Shown here: positions 11,392 through 22,841 of the stretch, piece after piece
Position numbering within the stretch: the first letter of the stretch is position 1
Layout: each line of letters starts with the position of its first letter
Source of the DNA: Tubulanus polymorphus
Lineage: Eukaryota > Nemertea > Palaeonemertea > Tubulaniformes > Tubulanidae
Assembly: GCF_964204645.1 (NCBI RefSeq)
Contig: NC_134027.1
Coordinates: 13,504,485-13,568,484, forward strand
Direction: 5' to 3'
DNA length: 64,000 nucleotides
Notes under the pieces: generated by a model
Database searches by the model: none
What the model saw: the letters and a program-made list of their open reading frames with translations, nothing else
What the model was told of the DNA's origin: nothing
Position numbers and translations under genes: made by a program

Positions 11392-12894
11392 TTAAATTCC
11401 AGATATTTTAGGAGTATAATCATTTAATTTTACTTCAGGAATTATTTCAAGTTTTTTAAATTCTGTCTCAAATAATTCATTATCAATTTCTAATTGTTGT
11501 TTTAATTCATTACAAATTTTATTTCTATTTTTATCTATATCTTCTTGAAATTGTTTAAGTTCTTTCATTTCTTCTAATCTTTCAAATTCACTTTTAGATA
11601 ATAATTTTATATCAAAATCTTCTTCAATATCAAGTGCATCTAATTTATAAAAAGGTTTAGATTTTATATCGTATCTCTTTTTTAAAGTTGTAAAACTAAT
11701 TCCTGTTTCACGTAATTTAAATCTAAATATAAATTTATTCAATACTGTAAACATTGAATTAGTTGAAGATATAACAGTTGCTCCTTCAGTTTTAATATAT
11801 TTTTTTGCTTCAATAATGAACTCTGATTTATCCTCATTTTGATTAATTGTGAGGTATAAACATGAAATATTCTTAATTGTAAACATTGATAAAATGAGTA
11901 AAAAGGAGGACTCTTCAATATTTTTACTTACCCTAGATTTATATCCTATAAATTTCCTAGCTAATAAATCACCAATAAATAATCAAGTTGTAAATAAGCA
12001 GGTGAATAGTTAATATTTTCTTTCTTGAAGTATTGTTTTATTTTTTCCATCATTTTCAATTCTCGTTTAAATGAAATACTTGTTATTTCAATTCTAATCA
12101 ATCCTGTTTCAATTGATTTTTCAAATGATTCTTTTAACCTCTCTTGATAGCAATTTATGTAACTCATTAAATTTGAACCGAAAATTATATTTACACTAGG
12201 AGATTTGAATTGACATGCTGTTTTATTATAAATCTTTATTTTATCATCCATATGTAATGCTGAAACACAACTATAGAGAATTCTTTTAGAACTTTATATT
12301 TTCTATTTTCGAACATTGATTTTATTTCATCTGAATTAAATGATCCTTTAAAATCTTGTGTAACATCTACATCTGATATATTGTAATTTTTTTCATTTAA
12401 TAATTGTTCAATATTATCCATATTCTGTATCAATTCATTTAAATTTTGATTGTATAATGAAATTTTAAATACTGCAAATAATCGGTTAATTTTAATTCTT
12501 GATTAATTTTACTCAAGATATATGATTTTGAATTATCATCATGAATTGTTAAAACACGTGTAATTTTTATAGCTAAGTTATCTAATATAATATTTCCTTG
12601 ATTAAAACAATCTTTAATTTCATAATGGGTTATCTTTCTCTGATAGACGTTAAGAAAAATTGTCCTATTTTCTTTAATAATTTCTTTTTCTAACATGATT
12701 TTATATAGCATTATATTATCGCAAAATATATCTGACGTTTCAATTAATTCATTATTTTCAGATTTATAATACTTATTCATATTTACTCCTGAAATATCAG
12801 CTAAATCATTATTCACAGTTAAATTATATAATATTGAATTTACGTATTTATTACTCATGCCTTTCGCGGGAACTTTAATTAACTTTGAGCACAT
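11392..12894 (-). pseudogene. Unrecognised Polinton-type gene, multiple frameshifts
   Basis: Open frames at 12894-12439, 12433-12236, 12251-11961 and 11886-11392 follow one another on the minus strand with matching composition. They read best as one decayed gene of roughly 500 codons. The start at 12894 sits in a TATATAAATG context like the other Polinton genes here. Features seen: a lysine-rich N-terminus, a middle block with SPSVNIIFGSNLMSYI and TGLIRIEITSISF, and an acidic C-terminal coiled-coil-like end (SEFERLEEMKELKQFQEDI). I do not recognise the family. It lies next to the palindrome at 13.03-13.17 kb, in the position where PolB lies in the other pieces, but no polymerase motif is visible. 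Confidence 0.5.
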
Positions 12895-13029
12895 TTATAT
12901 ATCAAATTTTTATTAAAATAGGTTAAAATTCAAAAAGAGTTAGAGTTCGCTGAAACCTTACGCTTTGAAATATTTTTTGACCCTTATTGGATCTTATTTT
13001 TCTAGATTATGCTAACACTTTACTCACAC

Positions 13030-13168
13030 TTTTTAGATATGAATATTTTAAGAATAATAGGGGTTTAGTTGTTTCATATCAAAGGTTGAAGGGTCGGGTG
13101 AGTAAAAAATAAAAATAAATTCGAGCGTGCGAGAATTTATTTTTCATTTTTTATGTAGGTTGCGGCTG
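13030..13168. repeat. Large degenerate palindrome (Polinton-end type)
   Basis: Arms containing TTTCATATCAAAGGTTGA and an AAAAATAAATTC core flank a short loop (GAGCGTGCGA) and return as GAATTTATTTTTCATTTTTTAT. It is a diverged copy of the much cleaner palindrome at 22,356-22,512. Confidence 0.7.
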
Positions 13169-13437
13169 GAAGGTACCCGGTGTTTGGCGTGAAAATCACC
13201 CAAAATATGATAGATCTTCGAGCGAATCAAGGGACCCGTGATTAAAAAAGAAAAAATCATTTTCTGCGAAAAAAAAACGTGGGAGTTTGGGAATGTTGAT
13301 TACATATTGAGAGCCTATTGTTTTATCGATTGTGCGATAATAAATTTTTCTGTCGTTAAAATCGTCAGATTTCTACATTAAATAGTTCAATAGTTTCAAT
13401 AGCTTCAATAGTTTTTTATGTTTTACACTAAAAATTT

Positions 13438-14405
13438 GTTCCCAAGTACTACAACGGGTTGCATGGGTTCGGAATTAATGGAAGAACGGTATTTTAGATA
13501 CGGATTATAGCGTTATGTAGGCCTATACGAATTTTACTCGACACAGAAAAGGGGATTAACGGGAGTGAAAGACACATAAAAAGATAAGGTATGTTAAAAA
13601 ACGCACGGCATTTTACTCCAGGGATTGGCAAAATTTTGAGTTAATTAATATGTACTTGTATGTAGCGGGACGGTCATTTTGTAACACGCGGATCGCGCGC
13701 GCGCGTTATTCTCCAGGACTTGACCCTTAGTGATGCTGTGAAACCGGCGCGCTTGTTATTCTAAAAAATTCAACCCGTTGCCAAGGGACTGTGCTTTTGT
13801 GGGATTCGAATCCAGTCTTCCAATCGGTTTCTACGGAGAAATACGAACTAAAAATAACATTTTTTGACAATATTTTGTGAATATTCTTTGTAAATATTCT
13901 GAAAATTACACAAAATAATTTTGTTATGCTTGATTCACGTATTTAAACTACCCGCGCGACGCGGCCCGCAAGTTTCGACGAAAGTTCGTCCGTGACCGTC
14001 ATTTTCGTTGCCGCGATTTAGCCAATGCCCATGTGTCCGGATGTTAACTACACTTTTTGAGAAGGACGGTATGGAGAAATATGGGAAATTTGAATTTGCC
14101 TCATACGCGCGATTAACTTAAGGAGCTTCCAGCTCGCGCCTTCGGCGCGCGCGGTCCACGTGTTACAAAGCTGACCGTCCCGCTCCACACAAATACTGAA
14201 TAATTAACTCAAAATTTTGCCAATCCCTGGGAGTAAAATGCCGTGCATTTTTTAACATGTCTTATCTTTATGTGTTTTTTACTCCCGTTTTTCAAACGTT
14301 ATTCCCCTTTTCCGTTTCGAGTAAAATTCGTATACGCTATAATCAGAATACCGTTGTTCCATTAATTCCGTACCCATGCAACCCGTTGTGATACTTAGGA
14401 ACAAA
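13438..14405. mobile_element. Foldback/MITE-like element with about 245-bp terminal inverted repeats
   Basis: The left arm (13438 to about 13,690) starts TTGTTCCCAAGTACTACAAC and returns inverted at about 14,165-14,405, ending GTGATACTTAGGAACAA. Both arms share GGGATTGGCAAAATTTTGAG and GACGGTCA-type words. The GC-rich centre has no coding frame of note. It appears nested in the larger repeat around it. No clear target duplication could be assigned. Confidence 0.75.
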
Positions 14406-14409
14406 TCTT

Positions 14410-15005
14410 AAGTGAAATACATATTGTTGTGACATAGGAATTTTAATCAATTTAACTACGTATCACTTTCTGCTATTACGCTATCTCCAGTTCGTGGGAC
14501 AATTCCTGCTGTCTAGTATTATGGAATAATTAAAAGCTTTCTAATAAAACCCGGAATTAGATAACGATAAATTTATAGAATGTTATGCGGCCCGAAGAAG
14601 GAACCGAAATATCGTGGGAGAGCGTATCCTTCCTCAGCTCCGCACAACGACACAAATTGAATTTTGACCCGAGACCAAAAATAAATAACTCAGGTGTATA
14701 TACTGTTATCTAAATACTCACAACTATTTATTATCTTAGTGGTTCCTAAGCATCGACACCTTTTACAATTTTCGTTCCTAGTTTCTTCCGTTTGTTCTTC
14801 CCCGTTGTCCCTGTGCTCTCCCGGAGCTACCCCCGTTGCTCTCCCGGGTACTCTTCGACTAGTTCAGCTATTTCTCTTATTTTTATACTATCAAAATTTG
14901 GTTTCCAAAGAACTATTCTCGTGACCAACGCCACCACATTTGGGGAGGACCGACGACCAACCTCGGGACCTGATTCGCACACCAGGCCCCCAAGAATTAA
15001 TGTTC
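14410..15005. other. No gene recognised
   Basis: Overlapping short frames occur on both strands at 14,690-15,050 but show no motif, conserved spacing or splice signal that would support coding. Treated as non-coding. Confidence 0.35.
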
Positions 15006-15010
15006 TTAGC

Positions 15011-15455
15011 AACCTGGACCCAGTTGCACAGTTGTGACTTAAGTCCAAAAGTGGTCTTAAATCTTAAAGCCGGTCTTAAGTTGTTAGATCGAGTATAGAA
15101 CTTAGTTGGTCTTAGACCAGTCTTAAATCTAAGCCGTGACCATGCAACTGGCCCCAGCAGATAAATGTCACTCCGTATTGATATGTAAAATGCATCCGTG
15201 GTCTTCGATGAAATGGACTATTGGATCAACTTAGAAAATAGCAAAATTATTCATCCTCGTAGGCCTACTATCAAACATAGAAACCGCCTTTATTTCAATT
15301 TGTAAAGACACTGGGGCCAGTTGCATAGTCATGGCTTAGACTTAAGACCAGTCTAAGACCAACTAAGTTCTATAGCCAATCTAACAACTTGAGACCAGTC
15401 TTAAGATTTAAGACCACTTTTGGACTTAAGTCACGACTGTGCAACCGGCCCCTGG
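15011..15455. mobile_element. MITE-like element with inverted GGCCAGTTGCA ends
   Basis: A block of about 140 bp (15,011-15,150) rich in GGTCTTAA/CTTAAGACC words returns inverted at about 15,311-15,455. Both outer ends carry a GGGGCC(A/G)GTTGCA-type terminus, and each arm is itself partly palindromic. It is a non-autonomous inverted-repeat element; no coding capacity. Confidence 0.7.
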
Positions 15456-16689
15456 TTAAGAAACAAGCCCGGAGTTGTCTCGGGTCCCAAACATGTAGAC
15501 ATTAACACTTGACTAATCCCTTAGGATTTTTACAATTGTCTTGAAAACTAAATCCAAAATATTTCTTAATAATCCAAGACATAAACTGAACCAGTAACAA
15601 AGGCAAATAAACATTAAATGATCGTTAAGCCAAACTTGCCCGTTTACGAATTCTCCGTGAATAGAGTTGTATGTATTATGAACATACAACTGCTATCGAT
15701 TTACGCATGTTTTATAAAAATAAAAAATTGCCTATCATAACAGAATAAATGCAGGGTACAAACCGTACTCTGGGGGAAAACAGGGAGAGCAACATTGGTG
15801 GCAACATCGGCCGGAGCAGAGGCAGTGCAACACGCGGGGTAAGGGTGATATGATATTGTCAGTTGTCATTTGTTAAAGTTCATGCAATAGCATCCTTGCA
15901 TTTTTTATCAACCTGAGTTAAGTCGTTGGTTATGTTTGGTCTCTGGTTTCTACATCGCCGTGCAAGACAGGAGGGGAAGTGCATGCGTCCCGGACAAGAA
16001 CAGCGGCGCTCTCCCACAGCAATTTCGGGCTTCCCCCTCCCGGTCGCACGACAATATAAAACTATTGAAGCCATGAGATTCAATGTAGAAATCTGACGTT
16101 TTTTAACTACAGAAATATTTATTTTCGTGTAATCGATAAAACAATAGGCTCTCAATATGTTATCAACATTCCCATACTCCGACGTTGTTTTTCGCAGAAA
16201 ATGATTCTTTTCTTATTCAATCTCGGGTCCCTTAATTCGCTCGAAGATCCATCATATTTTGGGAGATTTTCTTTGGTCACGCCACTGGGTCCCGTCCATC
16301 AGCAAAACCTACATTGTTTTACAATGTAGAACTTGGGAACACATTTCTTGTGCAAAACATATAAAACTATTAAAGCCGTTCGTAAAACATATCAGATAAG
16401 TGCATGTATAATATCATATAAGATTTAGTCGTATGAAAGATAAAACAAACAAGGCTTTCAATTTGTAATCAACACTCCCAAAGCATGCTTTTTCGCAAAA
16501 ATGAATTCCTTTTCTATACATGTATCTGATCGCGGCGAATCTTCGCTTGAATAGATCTTCGATATTTTGGGTGATTTTCTTTGGCCACGGACCACGCTGA
16601 ACACAGGTGCCCCCGCAATTTTTTTTTTTACAATGTAGAATTCTATATGAGTTGGAAAGGGCACTCGCCACTATTTATTCATTAAAACT

Positions 16690-17300
16690 TAAGACTGGCT
16701 GTGCGCTTCACCAAGTTTCGACTCTGACACATTAACACTGGAATAATGATTACTTATATAAATGTCGAATAAAATTTAATTGAATATTCCTCGTCCGGTT
16801 TTTAGCATTTACTCTTATTATGTCTTAGGTAATACGCAATTTTGGAAGAGAATTGGGGAATCCCTACAATAATCCTGGACTTCCTTACAATCCGGAGAAT
16901 CCGGACATTCTACCGAGCTAATCGCTTGGCAATAACTTTAAATCAAGTCAGTATAAAGTAACTGGCCTTTTCTATCTTTTACCGATACTAATGATTAACG
17001 AAGATGCGCCGTCAATGCATTAGGGACGCATTCGGTTCAAACAGATCTTGAAATGTTTTATCCAAATTTAATATACGAAATTGTACTACAATTTCTCAAT
17101 TGGACTGAGCTATTTCAAGTCATACTCATGAAATCCGACTTATTCGGATATTTTGTACTATCATATTCCCAAATTGACCGGGACTTTAGAAATATGCGTG
17201 TATCCGAATTGAGCGTATCCGACTTATCCGCACTCTACTGTTTAGGGAGTGAAATTCAATTGTTTTTTTGATTAACTGTTAATAAGTGTATTATGTAATT
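16690..17300. other. No gene recognised, possible intron
   Basis: No motif-bearing frame. The segment directly precedes the splice acceptor of the PAN-like exon and may be intronic. Confidence 0.35.
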
Positions 17301-17305
17301 TTCAG

Positions 17306-17574
17306 TTGATATGTGTGGATGGCAAAAAGTACCCATGTCTTACGTAGCCATGGACGATGAAACTTCTAATGTTAGCTACGATACAACACTAAATCAATGT
17401 AAATTAGTCTGTTTGGAGGAACAACAATTCAGATGTAATTCTATAATGTTCCGCAAATTCCGCACGGATGGTGGTACTATATGTGTCCATACTCAAGCCA
17501 ATAGAGCTACGCATGAAGAAAAACATGATTCAAGAATTGACTATTACGAAATCATGCAATGTAATACAAATTAA
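17306..17574 (+). CDS. Terminal exon with PAN/apple-like domain
   Basis: The open frame follows a good acceptor (TGTAATTTTCAG) and ends at TAA 17574. The 87-codon stretch has PAN/apple-type spacing: CGWQ at the start, LNQCKLVCLEEQQFRCNSIM in the middle (two Cys, then aromatic-Cys), CVHTQANRAT, and a closing DYYEIMQC. PAN domains are secreted adhesion or carbohydrate/protein-binding modules. No upstream exon is visible in the 600 bp before it, so it may be the last exon of a host gene or a stray exon. Frame intact. Confidence 0.55.
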
Positions 17575-17579
17575 ATGAA

Positions 17580-18295
17580 AGCAGACGATGTACATGAATC
17601 AGGGTTCGATTTAAGCACTGGCCCGCTAGCCCGAGACCAGTGGATTGCCTGTCGGGCCAGTAGATTCTTTATTCCTAGAAGTCCGTATGGCCAGTGGATA
17701 TTTTAGCTACAACAATATATAAATCAATTGATTTGTGCGCAAACATCTGTTTGTCCATGTCTCGGTACATTTTTACATCGTGCGTTTCACAGTCGGCTCT
17801 CAGTATGAATTTTAATCTTGGCTTCATTTCTTGGAACTGCGTGTGGAGTCCGGGGAATCCTCAGCTGATCAGAATAGAAGGCAGAGTATGACGAGCAACT
17901 GGCAGCGTTTAATGAGGTCAAACTACTGCAGACGCTAGACATCGTCAGTAGGCCTGGCTTACGACGTAGAGTAGTGCTATAATTTATCATTCTGGCAGGC
18001 CACTAATGGACATGAATTAAGCTTTAAGTTTGACAAAATTCGAAATTTATTTCAATTCGAATTGTTGATCACAATAAGTAGAGAAATGCACTATGAATAT
18101 CGGGAGTTCCCCTGGAACGATGCTTGCTTGTTATCAAAACAATTTCTGCAATTATATAGGACTAAAAACTCAATCGATTTATGAATTTGTAGTTTTCCTT
18201 TAATTGGTTGTCTTTGTATATACAGCAACTTGAATTCGTAAAAAAGGAAATGATCGGAGGGCCAGTAACACGGTGTCGTCATATCGCTGAACAAC
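17580..18295. other. Non-coding with GGCCAGTGGAT-type repeats
   Basis: Contains repeated CCAGTGGAT words near 17,638 and 17,690 that recur inverted near 19,170-19,190, suggesting remnants of one repeat. No supported gene. Confidence 0.4.
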
Positions 18296-18299
18296 TGAA

Positions 18300-18400
18300 T
18301 TGCGGAATTTTTCAAAAACACGGAATTTCTTCACTTTCACTTTAAATAGTAACCGGGTTTTCCCGTGGGTATACGCACTGTTGGACAAGGCATCGGACCC
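18300..18400 (+). mobile_element. tRNA-SINE fragment
   Basis: A plus-strand truncated copy of the SINE at 18,985-19,115, sharing AGTAACCGGGTTTTCC and a (C/A)ACTGT(C/T)GGACAAGGCA block. The B-box end is missing. Confidence 0.55.
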
Positions 18401-18984
18401 ATGTTTTCAATACCGGATACCAGTATGTGATGATCTATTATATCGCCTGTCAACAACTAAATCTGTGATGCAGAGTATCGGTTACTGTACTGAGTGAAGG
18501 AATCCAAATCGATGGAAAATAAACAAATAGACATGTTTATTTCATTTCATTCGGGCTTTAGGGTTGTTCATGCGTGTTGTTTTTCAGCATTGTTATAAGC
18601 GAAAGTAGCGTATCAGGAAAAGTATATGAAAATAAAATGGTATTAGAGGTTGAAAAATGCTTTCGTTCTTTTAAATGTTTTCTTTGTGACAGCTATTAAA
18701 TTTGTTCCTACATGCTGATTTTTTGGATCAAATAAGAATGAATGGTACTGAATCGGTCGTTTCGTCGTAGTATCTAATGTTTGGAACTATCCACGTAGAA
18801 AGAATTACGTACGACCCGACCTACCGCGAACAAGCTCAATAATTCAACTGATAATATTCGTTTCTGAAGTTCGCAAACCTCTATAAGAAGTTTGCCTAGG
18901 GTGGTCTCTTTTTTTCTACTTGATTCCAACTGCTACCGCAGGTGGCAGCCAGTCAATTGTATCATAAAAAAATTTCTGATGAAA

Positions 18985-19118
18985 TAGCCTACAAATAAAG
19001 GGATTCGAACCTAACTCATTGCATCGATCGGTACGGTGCCTTGTCCGACAGTGAGTATCCCCGATGGAAAACCCGGTTACTATTTATAGTGAAATTGAAG
19101 AATTTCCGTGTTTTTAGA
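18985..19118 (-). mobile_element. tRNA-derived SINE
   Basis: Read on the minus strand it has an A-box-like ACTCACTGTCGGACAAGGCACC and a B-box GGTTCGAATCC about 30 bp apart, as in a tRNA head. Next to it is AATAGTAACCGGGTTTTCC, shared with the copies at 18.3 and 46.0 kb. No cloverleaf is kept, so it is a SINE rather than a tRNA gene. Confidence 0.65.
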
Positions 19119-19119
19119 A

Positions 19120-19820
19120 AATTCTGAGATTCCGTTGTTCCGCGTTATGACAACACTGCAGTAACAAAAGAAATCCACTGGTCGTCCGGGCCAGTGGAAT
19201 TTTTTCCTTATGCGAATACAGAAAGGGGAAGCACCATGTTATGGCATTGTATCGATTAGTCCTAATCATCCACTTACCTATTTTAAGCTACACAAAGAAA
19301 TACCCTAGTTTCTCACCAGATTCTTTTTTCTGGATAGTGCCGAGTGCGGGCGAATTTTATTTTTTTTTTTTAAAGATTGACATAAAATGCTCGAGCAGAG
19401 GATTAGGGGGAAGTTTTTTTACCATTGCCACGAACAAATACTAGTTATGCGAGTAGAATATATGCGAAAAACTTTATTCAGAATTAATAAGCTCCCTTGA
19501 CCTAAAAAAATCAAACCGTATTGTCACATTTCAATGATCAAAAATGAGATTTTCATTTTCGCTATTTTCACGCTTCCTCGAATTAAGGTGAATCTGCCGC
19601 TGTTGTTGTCACCGTAAAATGCTGATTACCGTGAAGTACGTGAAGGATGAGCATATAAAAGCCCTCAGAAAGTCACACATTTAACAGTTATCTGCGGGTT
19701 GTAATTATCATTAAAAAAAAGCTAAAGCATGTCTTACCGATGCGATGAGCGCATTTAATACTTGAAATCTCATCGGGGACTTTTTTATGACGAGTTTAGC
19801 ATTTGACTTTCTTGAGAAAC
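19120..19820. other. No gene recognised
   Basis: Mixed sequence with a T-run near 19,360; no motif-bearing frame and no splice-flanked segment. Confidence 0.35.
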
Positions 19821-19821
19821 T

Positions 19822-19926
19822 TTATTTTTCAATTCAATATATTTTATTTTACATTCATCAAAAAAATGAAACAATTGTTTCAAACTATAAGTTGAAAATG
19901 AAACTAATCCTGAAATCGTTATGATA
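19822..19926 (-). pseudogene. Remnant of the membrane/C2H2 protein gene
   Basis: About 100 bp closely matches the centre of the minus-strand gene at 29948-30223 (the shared ATGAAACAATTGTTTCAAAC stretch encodes KQLFHF). It marks another Polinton-like fragment here, without flanking genes. Confidence 0.65.
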
Positions 19927-19929
19927 ACT

Positions 19930-20570
19930 CAGTGATAGTACGGCCTGGGTCAAACTCGAGCGAGTTGCAGATGGTGAACAGCGCACCATACGGCTTGAAA
20001 TGTAATTGTGAACTGATACAGATAAAAATAGACTGTCGAGGAAAGTCTCTGTCTTATCATCTGGGTTATGGCACCTCACTTCCCACAGGTCGTTATTTCC
20101 ACAGTTAATTGAGGGTATCAGCTTACATAGTAAGTGCTAATACATGAAACTATTTCACTGCTTTTTGACTGAGAAGTTGAATCCGAGAACGAGAACAGAC
20201 TTTGAAACAGATCGACGCAATATATCGGCTAAATCAAGATACCTTTTTATTTTCATCATCGCAATAAATGTAATCACAGACATTCAAAATCACAGATATA
20301 ATTGATAACAATTCAATAGTTAAAATTATAATCAGTTATAAATTTGATACATTCATATTCTCAAATTTTCATACATCATTCATATTCTATAAACAATTTC
20401 AAGTTATACCACTTTCGAGAAACAGTTTTAAGTTTTAAGACTAGTCTTAATGAATTTTGGTTTTATCAATAAAAACCCGATTCAAATCATTTCAAATGAT
20501 ATTCAAGTCTTTTGATCACGTCTTGATAAACAAGTGACAATTGAAATTTGCAGAATCTACGAATCTACTT
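19930..20570. other. No gene recognised
   Basis: AT-rich DNA; no motif-bearing frame. Confidence 0.35.
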
Positions 20571-20584
20571 CAAATTTTGAAGAA

Positions 20585-22365
20585 TTTCTACCAATCTTAT
20601 CAACTGCGGCCACGACAATAATCTATCCGCATTTAAAGTCATGAAAGTTTTACTAAGTGTAGCCTGATGACGAAGCTCATCATATCTGGTGACGCATTCG
20701 GCAGGCCCGAGTACCTCAAACAACAACTTCCCCCATGATGTTTGTATTACTGGGTAATCTGATAGTTCTTCCTGAAAAAAAAAAATTCAAAACTTTAGTT
20801 TCATTCTTATAACATATGAAAATATGTTAGGCCTAGAAGCTTATTACCTGATGTACTTCTGATGGGGAAGGTATCAGTTTTATCTGGCAAACTGGGTCTT
20901 CTGGTTCCAACTGAAAATAATAGAAACACAATAAGAAAAGCTTAATGATATTGAATGGAAGTAGTGTTGAAACATGTTTAATGTCTACTAAATTTCTTGA
21001 ATTTCCCACAAAAGAAAATAATGATTCGGATTTTCATCAGATGAGGGTGGAATGACCCAACCAGTCAGCTATTAGCTATTTTTATCATCGGGGGAGGTAC
21101 TTTCTATTAATCAAACTCAATTTAAGATGACATACCTGATTTGATATATTTATTTCCTACTCTTGTTCTTTTTCGGTGTCGGCACTTTCTTCGATTGTAC
21201 TTGCCGGTAATGTTTCATGATCCTGAAAACCCAAAGTTTCAATAGACCTTCTATTGCTACAGTTTGAAAGGTTTTTGAACAATCTTTCAAGATAGATAAC
21301 TTACATTCGGGGTTTGTGCTTCTAATTGAACATTTTGAGTTTGTTCGTTTTCGTCATAACCGATCTCCGCCTGAAACAAATAGCATTTCACGTGAATATA
21401 GCTTCAATTCAAAAAAGCTTGAACAACTTTATTTCTTGAAATACAGCAAACCTACGTCATTTTCTAAGCCCGAATCATCCAAAGAATCTCTCCGAAATGA
21501 TATCTTCTCACCATTATAACGGATCCACAAAGCTAGGATATCAAATACGCCCTCTGCAAGTATAAAAGAAAGAAAGGATTATTCAACAAATTAATTTTTA
21601 GTTTTGATAAGATAAATCTAAGTATATCTATATGTATATGATATTTGGGCTCTTCACACACCTAGACTCTTCTCAACACAATTATGCCAGTATTCGTTAA
21701 TTATATCAGATTCTTGATGAAGGGTCGTACTACGGAATGACATCAATGACGGTCCTTCCGGTTTAAAATCATCTTGATCGTCACCATCAAAGAAAATAAT
21801 ATCGTCGCTATCCCAACTCCACCAGACACCTTCACCACAGTTAAGAAAATCAGAAAGTCGTTTAATATGGTGTTGCCACGAAGCTGCATCGATTTCGTGA
21901 CAAGAAAATCTAGAGTTCGACGATTTAATATCTCCGGCTATTTTCGATATATTTCCAATAGTATGCTATAGGCTTTGCAAGCCTCTTTTGCGGAGAATAT
22001 CTTTCGCTCCAAGTCTAATAAAAACATTCATGGCTAAATGATCACTTTGATAATTTGTACTGTTTGTTGTATTTCCAATTTCATGAAACATAGCTTCCTG
22101 TTGTTCCGTGTTGCACGAAATGAGTGATATGATTCGCAGTTGACGCGGTGCTTCGACGGTCACATTATGGAAATATATACCATATAATTTGCGGAATGTG
22201 TGTTTCTGAGGTATTCCCATAACTTTCGACATTAATAAAGCATGTTTATAAGTTAGATTATAGAACTGTAGAATAAGTCTTGGCGAACGATTGTTTTCGG
22301 ATATATACATACAACGGTTAATTAAAACAAGCGTTTTAAGTAATTGTTCGACATCAGTAATAGGG
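20585..22365 (-). pseudogene. Decayed multi-exon gene of unknown family
   Basis: A minus-strand coding segment opens before 22310 (MYISENNRSPRLILQFYNL) and continues past an in-frame TAG at 21966-21968 to about 21,665 (HHIKRLSDFLNCGEGVWWSW). Shorter exon-like segments with plausible AG/GT edges follow near 21,550-21,450, 21,373-21,304, 21,226-21,137, 20,910-20,845 (LEPEDPVCQIKLIPSPSEV) and 20,770-20,590 (WGKLLFEVLGPAECVTRYDE). One exon contains TAG before its donor. The 5' side is cut by the palindrome at 22,356. I cannot name the family; the WQxHxxRxxDFLxxGEGVWW block suggests a conserved C-terminal domain. It may belong to a host gene or to a multicopy element. Confidence 0.5.
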
Positions 22366-22512
22366 AAATGGCGCTTTCAGATCAAAGGTCGAGAGGTCGA
22401 ACTCATAAAAAAATGAAAAAATAAATTCTCGCACACTCGAATTTATTTTTTCATTTTTTTATGAGCTCAACCTCTCAACCTTTGATCTGAAACCACCATT
22501 GCCCTATTACTC
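22356..22512. repeat. Near-perfect 157-bp palindrome at Polinton piece C left end
   Basis: Arms of about 70 bp (22,360-22,429 and 22,440-22,509) pair around the loop TCGCACACTC with few mismatches. Arm landmarks are TTTCAGATCAAAGGT and CTCATAAAAAAATGAAAAAA. Half an arm recurs just before PolB of piece A (31,010-31,055), and a degenerate copy lies at 13.03-13.17 kb. Confidence 0.85.
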
Positions 22513-22597
22513 TTAAAATTTTCATATATATATATATATGAATAACATATAAATGAATAACTTTTAAAATCAATTTTAATAAAAAATTTAGTATTGA

Positions 22598-22838
22598 AAT
22601 GGAAGCAAATAAGTATTACTGTTTCAACATGTAAAATCAATATAGATAAATCTCAAAAAGCAAGACACAATAAAACTAAAACACATTTAGAGAATAAATT
22701 AAAGTTAAAATAAAAAGATGATATATTAGAAACTAAATTAGATGAATTAAAGAATGAAAAAGAAATATATAAATGTGATACGTGTAATCAATCATTCAGT
22801 GATAAAATGTTAATCAATTTTGATAAAAATATGTATTA
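22598..22838 (+). pseudogene. PolB N-terminal zinc-finger remnant
   Basis: Broken frames contain ISKSKTQ- and SQKARHNKTKTHLENKL-like pieces and then KCDTCNQSFSDKM. This resembles the two N-terminal Cys/His motifs of the PolB gene at 31,086 (CKYCKKYV..TRHEKTANH and KCEVCNEFIVKRNYNRH). It lies at the same place relative to the palindrome arm. The rest of PolB is absent. Confidence 0.55.
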
Positions 22839-22841
22839 TAA

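Larger units (their letters stand above)
13175..16610. repeat. Nest of inverted/direct repeats, one family in three copies
   Basis: A block at about 13,175-13,437 returns inverted at about 16,030-16,285 and again, in the same orientation as the latter, at about 16,330-16,590. Shared landmarks are CTTCGAGCGAATCAAGGGACCC, AGAAAATGATT and AAACTATTGAAGCC-like words. This looks like a TIR-type DNA transposon or MITE family with nested insertions between the arms. No transposase is visible inside. Confidence 0.65.

Noticed and set aside
14694-15048. Overlapping coding frames on both strands
   Set aside because: No motif, no codon structure and no splice signals; they overlap a MITE.
18985-19118. 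Functional tRNA gene
   Set aside because: A- and B-box-like parts exist but acceptor and anticodon stems are not formed, and three diverged copies share a non-tRNA tail; it is a SINE.
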